Shown here: in pieces, positions 30,831 to 39,263 of the stretch
Layout of the letters: the number at the start of each line of letters is the position of its first letter
How positions within the stretch are numbered: the stretch's first letter is position 1
Notes under the pieces: generated by a model
Database searches by the model: none
The model's input: the letters and a program-made list of their open reading frames with translations, nothing else
What the model was told of the DNA's origin: nothing
Assembly (NCBI RefSeq): GCF_903944925.1
Contig: NZ_CAJATU010000039.1
Location: forward strand, 1 to 53,296
Reading direction: 5' to 3'
DNA length: 53,296 bases
Source of the DNA: an uncultured Rhodopila sp.
GTDB lineage: Bacteria; Pseudomonadota; Alphaproteobacteria; Acetobacterales; Acetobacteraceae
Position numbers and translations under genes: made by a program

Positions 30831-31448
30831 CTAGCGCAAACCCGAACGGATGACGAAGGCCATGCGCACCAGTTCGGCCAGGCTTCCGGCCCCCATCCGG
30901 GCCATCAGATTGGCGCGATGCACCTCCACCGTGCGGGCGCTGATCTTCAGGTCGTAGGCGATCGTCTTGTTCGGCAGACCGGCGACAAGGCCTTCCAGAA
31001 CCTCGCGTTCGCGCGGCGACAGGCCGTCGATCTTGGCGCGGATCGCGGCGATTTCATCCTCGCGGCTGGCGTCGCGGGAGTGCCGATCAATGGCGATCCG
31101 GATGGCGGAAAGGAGTTTTTCGTCATTGAATGGCTTTTCGATGAAATCGATGGCACCGGCCTTCATCGCCTCCACCGCCAGCGGCACGTCGCCATGGCCG
31201 GTGACGACGATCACCGGCAGCCCGATGCCGCGCTGCTTCAACTGGCGTTGAAGTTCCAGCCCGTCCATCTCCGGCATGCGAACATCCGTCACGATGCAGC
31301 CCGGCTGCACCGTCGGCAGCGCCTCCAGGAAGGCCGCCGCCGATTCGTAGACCCGGACCGCGTAGCCCGAGGTGGTCAGCAGGAAGGCGACCGCGCGCCG
31401 CACGCCGTCATCGTCGTCAATCAGGTGAACCACGGCATCACGCGCCAT
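30831..31448 (-). CDS. fixJ: Response regulator FixJ
   Basis: A 205-residue regulator. The receiver domain has Asp11-Asp12, phosphoacceptor Asp55 ([12 protein letters not shown]), [18 protein letters not shown] and Lys104 in FIEKPF, the classic FixJ signature. The output domain is a LuxR-type helix-turn-helix ([20 protein letters not shown], then [15 protein letters not shown]). FixJ-phosphate activates fixK and related genes when oxygen is low. The gene overlaps the fixL 3' end by 11 nt, so the two are translated together. An ATCAAA-N6-TTTGAT inverted repeat sits right at its stop (30813-30830). Confidence 0.93.
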   Translation of the reverse strand: MARDAVVHLIDDDDGVRRAVAFLLTTSGYAVRVYESAAAFLEALPTVQPGCIVTDVRMPEMDGLELQRQLKQRGIGLPVIVVTGHGDVPLAVEAMKAGAIDFIEKPFNDEKLLSAIRIAIDRHSRDASREDEIAAIRAKIDGLSPREREVLEGLVAGLPNKTIAYDLKISARTVEVHRANLMARMGAGSLAELVRMAFVIRSGLR

Positions 31449-33300
31449 TATGGATTTCCTCCTTGCTCAGCGACTTGAGCGTGAGGCGGAAGATGGTTCC
31501 GCCCTCCGGGTTGGGTTCGGCCCATAGCCGTCCGCCATGCGCCTCTATGATGGTACGCGAGATCGACAGGCCGACGCCCATGCCGTTCGGCTTGGTGGTG
31601 ACGAAGGGCTGGAACAGTTGCGACAGGATTTCCGGCGCGACGCCCGTGCCGGTGTCGGCGACGCTGATCTCAGCCAGCTCGTCGTCGCGCTGCGCGGTGG
31701 AGATTTTCAGTTCCCGGATGGATTTGTCCTGCATCGCCTCGATCGCGTTGCGGATCAGGTTGAGGATCACCTGCTGCACCTGGATCTTGTCGGCCAGCAC
31801 GAAGCCGGCGCGCGGATCGAAGTCGAACGACACCCGCACCCGGCTTTCCTTGACGCCGACAAGCGCCAGCGCGCTGGCCTCCTCGATCAGCTTGGTCAGG
31901 CTTTCGACATTGCGCTCGCTCTCACCGCGGGCGACGAACTGGCGCAGGCGGCGGATGATCTGGCCGGCGCGCACCGCCTGGTCCGCGGCGCGGTCGATCG
32001 CGTCGCGCAGCATCAGCGCGTGGACATGAGCCGAACCATCCAGCAGCCGGCGGCAGCCGTTCAGGTAGCTGGCGACCGCGGTCAGCGGCTGGTTCAATTC
32101 ATGCGCCAGGGTGGAGGCCATTTCCCCCATGGCGGTGAAGCGCGACATGTGGATCAGTTCGGCCTGCAGCTCCTGCAGCCGCTGCTGCGTCTCCTGCCGC
32201 TCGGTCAGGTCGCGCACGAAGCCGGTGAAGGACCGCCGGCCGCCGGAGATCATTTCGCCGACCCATAGCTCCATCGGGAAGGTGGAGTTGTCGCGGCGCA
32301 GGCCGACGACGACCCGGCCGCGGCCGATGATGCGGCGCACCCCGGTGGCGAAGTAGCGCGCCAGATAAGCGTCGTGCTGCTCCCGGTACGGCGACGGCAT
32401 CAGGGCGCAGACGTTCTGGCCGATAATGTCGTCCGCCGGATAGCCGAACAGGCGCTCGGCGGTCGCGCTGAACGAGCGCATGATGCCCTTGTTGTCGATG
32501 ACGATCATCGCGTCCGGCACGGTTTCCAGCACCGAGCGCAGATGCGCCTCGCGTTCCTCCAGCGCGAGCTGCGCCCGCTTCGCCGCGGTGATGTCGCGCG
32601 CCACGACGGAGGCGCCGAGCAGGCGTCCGCCGGTGTCCCACAGCGGCGAGGCGGTCAGCGACACGTCGATGATGTCGCCGTTCTTGCGCCGCCGCCGGGT
32701 TTCGTGGTGCTCGACACGCTCGCCGTGGCGCAGGCGATCCAGGATCTGCATCGTGTCGTCTTCATGCCCGGGCGGCACCAGCGCCGAGATCGGCCGGCCG
32801 ACGATGTCGGCTGCGGCATAGCCGTACAGGGCCTCGGCGCCGCGGTTCCAGTCGGTGATGCTGCCATCGGCGGCCTTGCCGATGATCGCGTCGCCGGACG
32901 CAGCGACCATTGCGGCGAGGTGGCTGTCGTCCCGGGTTCCCGCGGTGCGGCGGCCGGCGTCGATCAGGATGCCGATGGCTTCCCCGCCGGAGACCCGGCC
33001 CCGCGCGCGCAGCCATTGTCCGGTCGCGGCGGCGCGCACGTCGAAATCGAAACCGTGCTCCCCGGCCGCACTCTGCCGCAGGATGGTGTCGGCGAAGCTG
33101 CGGTCCTCGGCGTGCAGGCGGCCGATGAGCTCCGCGTATGTGGCCGGCACGGCGGCGGCGCAATCGAGCAGCCCCGCCGCCTGGCGCGACAGGCTGACGG
33201 CGTCGGTTGCGATGTCCCAGTGCCACGGCCCGATATCCGCGGCCTCCAGCGCGTGGCTGAATGCGGGGTTGGCGGACGGGTTGGCGGGGCCGGAGGACAT
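31438..33300 (-). CDS. fixL: Oxygen-sensing histidine kinase FixL
   Basis: A 620-residue sensor with three PAS-like regions (about 15-110 weak, 125-235, 255-365) and a kinase core. The third PAS is the haem domain. His309 in [10 protein letters not shown] aligns with the haem ligand His200 of Bradyrhizobium FixL, and Arg329 in [11 protein letters not shown] with its oxygen-contacting Arg220. [10 protein letters not shown] and [12 protein letters not shown] follow, as in FixL. The HisKA box [11 protein letters not shown] has phospho-His400, and the ATPase part has [16 protein letters not shown] and [10 protein letters not shown]. No transmembrane segment is seen, so this is a soluble FixL as in Bradyrhizobium. 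The extra PAS may sense something else. It overlaps fixJ. Confidence 0.92.
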   Translation of the reverse strand: MSSGPANPSANPAFSHALEAADIGPWHWDIATDAVSLSRQAAGLLDCAAAVPATYAELIGRLHAEDRSFADTILRQSAAGEHGFDFDVRAAATGQWLRARGRVSGGEAIGILIDAGRRTAGTRDDSHLAAMVAASGDAIIGKAADGSITDWNRGAEALYGYAAADIVGRPISALVPPGHEDDTMQILDRLRHGERVEHHETRRRRKNGDIIDVSLTASPLWDTGGRLLGASVVARDITAAKRAQLALEEREAHLRSVLETVPDAMIVIDNKGIMRSFSATAERLFGYPADDIIGQNVCALMPSPYREQHDAYLARYFATGVRRIIGRGRVVVGLRRDNSTFPMELWVGEMISGGRRSFTGFVRDLTERQETQQRLQELQAELIHMSRFTAMGEMASTLAHELNQPLTAVASYLNGCRRLLDGSAHVHALMLRDAIDRAADQAVRAGQIIRRLRQFVARGESERNVESLTKLIEEASALALVGVKESRVRVSFDFDPRAGFVLADKIQVQQVILNLIRNAIEAMQDKSIRELKISTAQRDDELAEISVADTGTGVAPEILSQLFQPFVTTKPNGMGVGLSISRTIIEAHGGRLWAEPNPEGGTIFRLTLKSLSKEEIHNGA

Positions 33301-33386
33301 GGTGGAATCACTGCCGAGGTCTGTGACCTGTCAGCTTAGCATAGATGTTCGGGGGGCGATATGTGGTGGCACAAGCAGGCGTAACG

Positions 33387-33400
33387 TTGACCCAGGTCAA
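33387..33400 (+). promoter_or_regulatory. FixK/FNR-type box upstream of the universal stress gene
   Basis: TTGACCCAGGTCAA is a perfect TTGAC-N4-GTCAA dyad, matching the FixK/FNR (anaerobox) pattern TTGAY-N4-RTCAA. Its centre is about 69 bp before the usp ATG, a normal distance for class II activation near position -41. It also lies 87 bp from the divergent fixL start. FixK encoded at 29562 is the obvious candidate to bind it. Confidence 0.75.
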
Positions 33401-33462
33401 TGCGTTTCATGCCGCGGTGCGGCATAAAAACCACCTGATGGTTTGACCGATGGAGGACAACC

Positions 33463-34317
33463 ATGCCGCTTCATGATCTCGTCGTATTGCTGGACGGGTC
33501 GCCACGCGACGATGCCCGGCTGACCGTGGCACTCAACCTGGCCCGGCGGGACGATGCGCACATCACCGGGCTGTGTCCGCTGGAGCTGCTGCTGCCGGCC
33601 GACATGTCCTTCGCGCTCGGCGGCTACCCCGATCTGTGGGCGATCCCGGAGTTCGCGTCGCAGATCGAGACCGAGGCGAAGGCGAAGGCGGGGATCATCG
33701 AGCTGAACTTCCGCGAGCGGCTGCGGCGGGAGGGGGCGCGCGGCGAGTGGGTGTTCGACAAGGGGCCGCTGGTGCCGGCGGTGGTGCACCGGGTGCAGGC
33801 GTCCGATCTGCTGGTGTTGGGCCAGAACGATCCGGAGAACCCGCCATCGGTGGTGGCGCGGGCGCTGATCGAGGACGTGCTGATGGTGTCCGGGCGGCCG
33901 CTGTTGCTGGTCCCATACGCCGGCACGTTCGAGACCATCGGCAAGAACGTGCTGATTGGCTGGACCCGCACGCGGGAATCGGCGCGGGCGGTGCATGACG
34001 CGCTGCCGCTGGTCGCGGCGGGGGCGACGGTGACCGTGCTGACCGTGGAGACGAAGGCGCCGGATTCGCGGGTGCTCGCCACGGCCGATATCGCGGAGCA
34101 TCTGGCGCGGCACGGTCTGACGGTCTCGGCTGCGCGGACGGTGGTGACCGACGGGTTGTCCCCGGCGGATGCGCTGCTGGATTACGCGTCGGATATCGGT
34201 GCGGACATGCTGGTGGTGGGGGGATACGGGCATTCTCGGACGCGGGAGATGATCCTGGGCGGCGTGACGCGGGACCTGCTGCGGTTCATGACGGTACCGG
34301 TGCTGATGTCGCATTGA
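33463..34317 (+). CDS. Tandem-domain universal stress protein
   Basis: A 284-residue protein of two UspA-type domains (about 1-150 and 155-284). The first starts HDLVVLLDGSPRDDARL and the second KNVLIGWTRTRESARAV. The C-terminal domain ends with GGYGHSRTREMILGGVTRDL and TVPVLMSH, a G-x2-G-x9-G nucleotide-binding pattern close to ATP-binding Usps. Two-domain Usps in alphaproteobacteria are often low-oxygen induced, which fits the FixK-type box upstream and the divergent fixLJ genes. GGAGGA lies 7-12 nt before the ATG. Confidence 0.9.
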   Translation: MPLHDLVVLLDGSPRDDARLTVALNLARRDDAHITGLCPLELLLPADMSFALGGYPDLWAIPEFASQIETEAKAKAGIIELNFRERLRREGARGEWVFDKGPLVPAVVHRVQASDLLVLGQNDPENPPSVVARALIEDVLMVSGRPLLLVPYAGTFETIGKNVLIGWTRTRESARAVHDALPLVAAGATVTVLTVETKAPDSRVLATADIAEHLARHGLTVSAARTVVTDGLSPADALLDYASDIGADMLVVGGYGHSRTREMILGGVTRDLLRFMTVPVLMSH

Positions 34318-34492
34318 CTTGGGGGGAGCGGCGGCGGGTCATGGCGCCAAACGTCATGGCCCGGCGCGCCGCGTCAGCCTCAGTAGTTACGGGGTCGGTG
34401 GCTCGGCCGTTATCGCGGCGAAACAACGTAAAGATGATGGAAACACAAATAAACACAAATAAAGAATACCGTGCTGATCATTGAGCGTCGAT

Positions 34493-34640
34493 CACAGTCG
34501 TTGTCCCGCGTCGTCGCATCCGCCGGATCGGGTATCGGCAAGGCCAGCGCGCGGCAGAGCTCGGTAAGGAACATGACGTAGTTGACACGTTCCTGGCCGC
34601 CTTCCGCCTTTGCCGGCGGGTGATGAAGTCCTCGATTCGG
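34493..34640 (-). pseudogene. Remnant of an N-terminal DNA methyltransferase fragment
   Basis: Two minus-strand frames give one broken product. One reads IEDFITRR; the next, after a frame change near 34605-34615, reads GGQERVNYVMFLTELCRALA then LPIPDPADATTRDND. The joined text resembles the N-terminus of MmeI-like or type I class I DNA methyltransferases (a DFIARW...ERANYxxFLTELC...PDP pattern). It ends where a YVFER motif is expected, and no methylase motif follows. The surrounding 34318-34872 has no intact gene. It is AT-richer than its neighbours and holds a tandem AAACACAAAT repeat at 34441-34460, consistent with decayed imported DNA. Confidence 0.5.
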
Positions 34641-34751
34641 GCGGTATCGTTTTCTATACGGTATGGCACTATAGCCGTATCGTATTGGATGGGAAGCGAT
34701 TTGCGCACGGTTCCGTGAGGCGATCGGCGTTGTCACCCCGGGAGTTCGCCC

Positions 34752-34845
34752 CGTCGTGCCGACGAAGGTCGGCATTGACGCCTTTGCCTCAACCTGCCCC
34801 CACGGCGTGGATGGTGCGCATTCGCGCACCATGGCGATGGGGCAG
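34752..34845. repeat. Dispersed palindromic repeat, inverted pair, GCGTGGATGG type
   Basis: Units CGTCGTGCCGACGAAGGTCG (continuing GCATTGACGCCTT) and GGCGTGGATGGTGCGCATTC (continuing GCGCACCATGG) face each other. The second has a 7-bp GGTGCGC/GCGCACC stem, bounded by CTGCCCC and GGGGCAG. It lies just beyond the 3' end of the CBS-BON gene. Confidence 0.6.
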
Positions 34846-34872
34846 GCAGCCAGCCCCGGTTTGATACGACAG

Positions 34873-35589
34873 CTACACCGTCGCGTCCGGACCCTCGATC
34901 ACCGTCCCGGTATACGGCTCGATATACACCAGATGATCGTGCACCTCCTGCACGCCCGGCGTGTTCTCCACCACGACGCGGATCGCGTGACGTTCCGGCT
35001 CATTCGTGATGGTGCCCCAGATATCCGCGACCCCCTTGGCGACCGTCACGTTCAGGGTCGTCATCGGCGCCCAGGACTGTTTTTCCAGCGTATCCAGGAT
35101 CGCCGTGCGGATCGCCGTATCGTCGTTGCGCACCGGCTCCGCCCCACGCACCCGGCCGAGCAGCGCCCGCAACAGGTCCGCCCGGCTGACCACGCCGATA
35201 ACGCGGTTATCCTTGGTCACCGGCACCCGCTTGATGCGCAGCTTCTCCATCGTCGCGACCACCGTTTCCAGCGGCGCGTCGTCGGCGACGCTGATCACGT
35301 CCCGCGTCATCACGTCGCGCACATGCCGCCCATGCGCGCGGGTAAAGTCGGTCGCCTGCCGCGCGGGGGAGACCAGCAGCTTCAGCCACCAGGGCCGCCC
35401 GCGCTCGGTGCCGAGTTCGTCGCGCCGCAGCAGGTCGCCCTCGGTCACCACGCCGGCAAGGTCCCCGGCGGCATCGACCACGAACAGGCCGGAGATGCGG
35501 TGCGACAGCATCAGGTTGACGGCGTCCACGACGGTCGCCTCCGGCGCGATCGAAATCACGTTCCGCGTCATGACATCGGCGACGATCAT
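34873..35589 (-). CDS. CBS-domain pair with C-terminal BON domain
   Basis: A 238-residue protein. CBS domains lie at about 5-60 (VMTRNVISIAPEATVVDAV) and 92-145 (VMTRDVISVADDAPLETVVA), and bind adenine nucleotides in this family. Residues 160-235 form a BON domain (TLNVTVAKGVADIWGTITNE), usually a membrane-lipid contact module. It may sense energy charge and act at the membrane; its target is unknown. GGGGGG lies 5-10 nt before the ATG. It converges on the usp gene across the decayed region. CBS and Usp genes often share low-oxygen control, but no FixK-type box was seen before this one. Confidence 0.9.
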   Translation of the reverse strand: MIVADVMTRNVISIAPEATVVDAVNLMLSHRISGLFVVDAAGDLAGVVTEGDLLRRDELGTERGRPWWLKLLVSPARQATDFTRAHGRHVRDVMTRDVISVADDAPLETVVATMEKLRIKRVPVTKDNRVIGVVSRADLLRALLGRVRGAEPVRNDDTAIRTAILDTLEKQSWAPMTTLNVTVAKGVADIWGTITNEPERHAIRVVVENTPGVQEVHDHLVYIEPYTGTVIEGPDATV

Positions 35590-35732
35590 CGCACCCCCCT
35601 ATCGCGAGCCGTCACATCGGCTCACAGGGCGAGCTTACGCCCAATCCCGGCGGCGGTCAGCCCCGTCGTATCGCTCTATGACAGAACCCGTCGCGTGACC
35701 TAGACTGCGGCACGCATGGATGGGGACAGAGC

Positions 35733-36572
35733 ATGGGTCCGCTTGTGACGACGGAATGGCTGGCCGGGGCATTGGGTACGCCCGGCCTCGTGGTGTTCGA
35801 CGCGACGAAGTATCTTCCCAACGAAGCCAAGGACGGCAACACCGAATACCTCCGCGGCCATATCCCGGGCGCGCGCTTCTTCGACATCGACCTGGTTGCC
35901 GATACGGACACCGACCTGCCGCACATGGTCCCGACAGCGGGCCGCTTTGCCAAACTCATGAGCGAACTCGGCGTCAGCAACGACTCGCGGGTGGTGTTCT
36001 ACGACCAGAAGGGCCTTGCCTCGGCGGCGCGCGGCTGGTGGCTGATGACCCTGTTCGGCCACGATGAGGCCGCGGTGCTGGATGGCGGCCTGCCCAAGTG
36101 GCTGGCGGAACGCCGGCCGATCGGCGATGGGAAGGGTGCCGTTCCGGCCGCCGGGTCGTTCGTGCCCGATTTCCGGGCGCGGCTGTTGCGCGGCATCGGC
36201 GACATCAAGCGCAACGTGCTCAGCCGGCACGAACTCGTGCTGGACGCCCGGGCCGCCGGCCGCTTCACCGGTTCTTTGCCGGAGCCGCGGGCGGGGATGC
36301 GCAGCGGCCACATCCCCGGGTCCGTCAACCTGCCCTACACCGACCTGCTGGCCGCCGACGGCAGCTTCCGTCCGGCCGGCGAAGTACGGGCGCGGCTGGA
36401 GGCCGCGGGCGTGGACGGCAAAAAGCCGGTTGTCACAAGCTGCGGCTCCGGCGTAACCGCCTGCATCCTGACGTTGGGATTGCGCGTCGCCGGCTTTCCG
36501 GAGGGCGCGGTCTACGACGGATCCTGGACGGAATGGGGCGGGCGTGCCGATACGCCGGTAGAGGTGGGCTAG
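35733..36572 (+). CDS. sseA: 3-mercaptopyruvate/thiosulfate sulfurtransferase
   Basis: A 279-residue two-domain rhodanese. The N-terminal domain (about 1-145) has EYLRGHIPGARFFDIDL and FYDQKGLASAARGWWLM. The C-terminal domain holds the active loop CGSGVTAC with Cys237; the CGSGV type favours 3-mercaptopyruvate over thiosulfate. It moves sulphur from mercaptopyruvate to thiols or cyanide. GGGGACAG lies 6-13 nt before the ATG. The cystathionine beta-lyase gene follows after 2 nt, so the two form a sulphur amino-acid operon. Confidence 0.92.
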   Translation: MGPLVTTEWLAGALGTPGLVVFDATKYLPNEAKDGNTEYLRGHIPGARFFDIDLVADTDTDLPHMVPTAGRFAKLMSELGVSNDSRVVFYDQKGLASAARGWWLMTLFGHDEAAVLDGGLPKWLAERRPIGDGKGAVPAAGSFVPDFRARLLRGIGDIKRNVLSRHELVLDARAAGRFTGSLPEPRAGMRSGHIPGSVNLPYTDLLAADGSFRPAGEVRARLEAAGVDGKKPVVTSCGSGVTACILTLGLRVAGFPEGAVYDGSWTEWGGRADTPVEVG

Positions 36573-36574
36573 GA

Positions 36575-37774
36575 ATGACTGAGGACAACCGGAAGCGCGG
36601 CTTCCGCACGACGCTGTCGCATATCGGGCGGATCACCAAGAACGAGCATGGCTTCGTCAACCCGCCGCTGCTGCGCGGCTCGACCGTGCTGGTGCCGACG
36701 GTGGCGGAGCGCCTGAAAATGAGCGCGCGGCGCGGCGAGCAGGTGCTGACCTACGGCACCGGCGGCTCCTCCACCCACTGGGCGCTGGAGGATGCGATGG
36801 CGGCGATCGAGGGCGGCACGCGCTGCTATATCGTCTCCACCGGCCTCGCCGCGATCACCACGCCGCTGCTGGCCTGGCTGCATGCGGGCGACCATTTGCT
36901 GATGCCGGACCATGTCTACGGACCGGCGCGGAGCTTCGCCTCCGGCCTGCTGCGGCAATACGGCGTGGAGACGACGTACTATCCGCCCGAGGTCGACGAG
37001 GCGGGTATGGCGGCGCTGATGCGCCCGAACACCAAGGTGGTGTTCACCGAAAGCCCCGGCAGCCATACGTTCGAGGTGCAGGACGTGCCGGCGATCGCCC
37101 GCGCCGCGCATGCCGGCGGGGCGAAAGTGATGATGGACAACACCTGGGGCATCCATCACTTCCAGCCGTTCACGCATGGCGTGGACATCTCGATCCAGGC
37201 GGCGACGAAGTATCCGGCGGGTCATTCCGACGTGCTGATCGGCGCCATCACGGTGAACGACCCGGACGACTGGATGGTGCTGCACAATGCCGGCCGGGCG
37301 CTGGGGCAATATGCCAGCCCGGACGATTGCTGGCTGACCCTGCGCGGCATCCGCACCCTGGCGGTGCGGCTGCAGGCGCAGATGGAGTCGGCGCTGCAGA
37401 TCGCGCACTGGCTGCGGCAGCAGCCGGAGGTGGCCCAGGTGCTGCACCCGGCCTTGCCCGGCGCGCCGGGCCACGAGCTGTGGCGGCGCGATTTCACCGG
37501 GGCGTGCAGCCTGTTCGGGGTCGAGTTCAAGCCGAGTTTCACGCCCGCCGCGACGCACCGCTTCGTCGAGTCGCTGGCGCTGTTCGGGATTGGCGCGTCG
37601 TGGGGCGGGTATGAGAGCCTGGCGATCCCAACCACCGGGTTCATCACCCGCACGGCGGGAACCGGCAAGTTCGCCGGACCGGTGGTGCGGATTCATATCG
37701 GACTGGAGGACGTGGACGACCTGATCGCCGATTTGCGGCAGGGTCTCGGGCAAATGCGGGCGTTCGAGGCGTAG
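36575..37774 (+). CDS. metC: Cystathionine beta-lyase
   Basis: A 399-residue pyridoxal-phosphate enzyme of the Cys/Met metabolism family. It splits cystathionine to homocysteine, pyruvate and ammonia. Seen are TYGTGGSSTHWALEDAMAAI, the cofactor loop STGLAA, FTESPGSHTFEVQDVPAI, Asp188 in MMDNTWG and the cofactor Lys212 in QAATKYPAGHSD. The latter with SWGGYESLA marks the MetC branch rather than cystathionine gamma-synthase. It starts 2 nt after the sulfurtransferase stop, with GGAA just before the ATG. Coupling with a mercaptopyruvate enzyme suggests a shared sulphur-handling role. Confidence 0.92.
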   Translation: MTEDNRKRGFRTTLSHIGRITKNEHGFVNPPLLRGSTVLVPTVAERLKMSARRGEQVLTYGTGGSSTHWALEDAMAAIEGGTRCYIVSTGLAAITTPLLAWLHAGDHLLMPDHVYGPARSFASGLLRQYGVETTYYPPEVDEAGMAALMRPNTKVVFTESPGSHTFEVQDVPAIARAAHAGGAKVMMDNTWGIHHFQPFTHGVDISIQAATKYPAGHSDVLIGAITVNDPDDWMVLHNAGRALGQYASPDDCWLTLRGIRTLAVRLQAQMESALQIAHWLRQQPEVAQVLHPALPGAPGHELWRRDFTGACSLFGVEFKPSFTPAATHRFVESLALFGIGASWGGYESLAIPTTGFITRTAGTGKFAGPVVRIHIGLEDVDDLIADLRQGLGQMRAFEA

Positions 37775-37785
37775 GAGCGTCACGC

Positions 37786-37818
37786 GAGGCGTGGATGGCG
37801 CGCGCACCATGACGGCGG
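37786..37818. repeat. Dispersed palindromic repeat, single GCGTGGATGG unit
   Basis: GGCGTGGATGGCGCGCGCACCATGACGG matches the unit at 34804 and 50230 but with a shortened stem. It lies 12 nt after the metC stop. Confidence 0.55.
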
Positions 37819-37873
37819 GTGGCGGCGGCCGTCTCACTTGTCAACGCAACGCGAATACGGTTACGGCCAGCCC

Positions 37874-38635
37874 TCACCGTCCGGCCCGGGCCAACCGGAT
37901 CGGCGCCGAGCGATACATCTCCAGCGTCCGCCCCGGTGCGATCGTCCCGCCCGCTCCGGCGGCTTGCGGGATGACCCGCCCGGTCAACTGGCGCGCCCCG
38001 AGCGGCAGAGTCGCCGCCGCGAACGTTGCACCCCGGAACGACGACCACGGCATCGGTAGCCCCGCCCCGGCAAGCCGCTGTTCCTCAGGCCAGGCTGCAT
38101 ACACCTTGCGCTGATAGTCCAGGCCCAGCTCCGGCGTGGCGGAGTGATACAGTTCCACCGCCTTCGGCCATGATCCGGCCTTTTCATAGAGCTGCATCAG
38201 GAACCGCGCGCCGTAGTCGGCATTCAGCGACGGGTCGAACGCCTGCGCCATGCCGGCGAACGCATCGGGGTGGTGCACCAGGCTGATCTGCATGCAGCCG
38301 ACATCAATGGAGTGCTCGACACGCGGCCGCATCGCCGTGGCGGCGGCCACCGCCTGCGCCTTGGTGTCGTAGAAACTGCCCTGGCCGTCCATGTTGATCG
38401 TCCAGGGCCACGGGTTGAACGTGCCGGTGGCCTGGTCCCGCCGCCCGCTTTCCACGCGCGCGATGGCGGCGAGCAAGTTTGCCGGGATGCCGTGCGCCCG
38501 CTCCGCCGCCGCAATCGCCTGGCGGCACAGCCCATCGGCGGACAGTAATACAGCCGCGCCGGGAATATCCGCCCGGGCTTCGGCTTGAGCTAGCAGGACC
38601 AGGACGGCCAGAACGATGCGCAACTTCATGCGCAC
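37874..38635 (-). CDS. Exported lytic transglycosylase (SLT domain)
   Basis: A 253-residue periplasmic enzyme that cleaves peptidoglycan. A signal peptide (KLRIVLAVLVLLAQAEARAD) is followed by an SLT domain at about 36-175: the catalytic Glu62 in AIARVESGRRD, then DVGCMQISLVHHPDAF, NADYGARFLMQLYE and AVELYHS. The C-terminal 75 residues are unassigned. It opens with GTG at 38635; ATG 38629 two codons in is an equal candidate. It is transcribed away from the small helical protein, on the same strand with a 55-nt gap. SLT enzymes of this type often serve secretion or flagellar assembly, but no such genes are visible. Confidence 0.88.
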   Translation of the reverse strand: MRMKLRIVLAVLVLLAQAEARADIPGAAVLLSADGLCRQAIAAAERAHGIPANLLAAIARVESGRRDQATGTFNPWPWTINMDGQGSFYDTKAQAVAAATAMRPRVEHSIDVGCMQISLVHHPDAFAGMAQAFDPSLNADYGARFLMQLYEKAGSWPKAVELYHSATPELGLDYQRKVYAAWPEEQRLAGAGLPMPWSSFRGATFAAATLPLGARQLTGRVIPQAAGAGGTIAPGRTLEMYRSAPIRLARAGR

Positions 38636-38690
38636 GCTTCTAACCGCGAAAGATGAACAAAACGTTTACGGCGGCCACTCAGAGTGGCGG

Positions 38691-39194
38691 TCAGGCGTCC
38701 TCGTCATCCCCGCCGGCACCGTCGATCACCGCAAGCAGGCGGCGGGCGCCCATGCGATCCCCCGGATCGAGCTCCGTCACCTTGGTCAGCGCCGCGCGGC
38801 CTTCGTCGATGCGTCCCAGGCGCGCCAGCACGTAGCCGTAGGCAACCAGCGAAAACAGCATCATCCGCGGCTCCGCCTCCAGCGAGGTGAACGCGGCATC
38901 CTCCGGCCGCACATCCTGCCAGTCCGCGGGAAGCTGGTTGCGGCGCAGCGTCTCGGCGAGGCAGGCCCGGGCGTAGGGCAGCGCCTCGTTCAGGCGGTGC
39001 CGGTAGAAGTAGAATTTGTAAGCCGCGATCTGAACGGCGAGGTGGCCGGGGGCGAGGTCGAGCGCCTCGTAGATGTGGCCTTCTGCGGTGGCTTCGTCCT
39101 CCCAGTCCAGGCCGACTGCGTGCAGGGCGCGTTCGGCGGCGGCGGGAAGATCCCCGCCGTAGTAGCGCCGCTCCAACCAGGCATCGTCTTGCAC
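38691..39194 (-). CDS. Tetratricopeptide-like helical protein
   Basis: A 167-residue, mostly helical cytoplasmic protein. Segments such as HIYEALDLAPGHLAVQIAAY and GYVLARLGRIDEGRAALTKV fit degenerate TPR repeats. GTG at 39194 is taken as start because GGAGGG lies 8-13 nt upstream. The frame is open to 39248 without a site. The next gene upstream (39264-40394) ends 69 nt before, so both may be co-transcribed. It probably acts in protein-protein contact; no partner is evident. Confidence 0.68.
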   Translation of the reverse strand: MQDDAWLERRYYGGDLPAAAERALHAVGLDWEDEATAEGHIYEALDLAPGHLAVQIAAYKFYFYRHRLNEALPYARACLAETLRRNQLPADWQDVRPEDAAFTSLEAEPRMMLFSLVAYGYVLARLGRIDEGRAALTKVTELDPGDRMGARRLLAVIDGAGGDDEDA

Positions 39195-39263
39195 GCAGGC
39201 ACCCTCCGGACGGGAACAGAAGCTTAACCCGGAATCCGGTGGCGCCAAAGCCCGGATCGCCGG

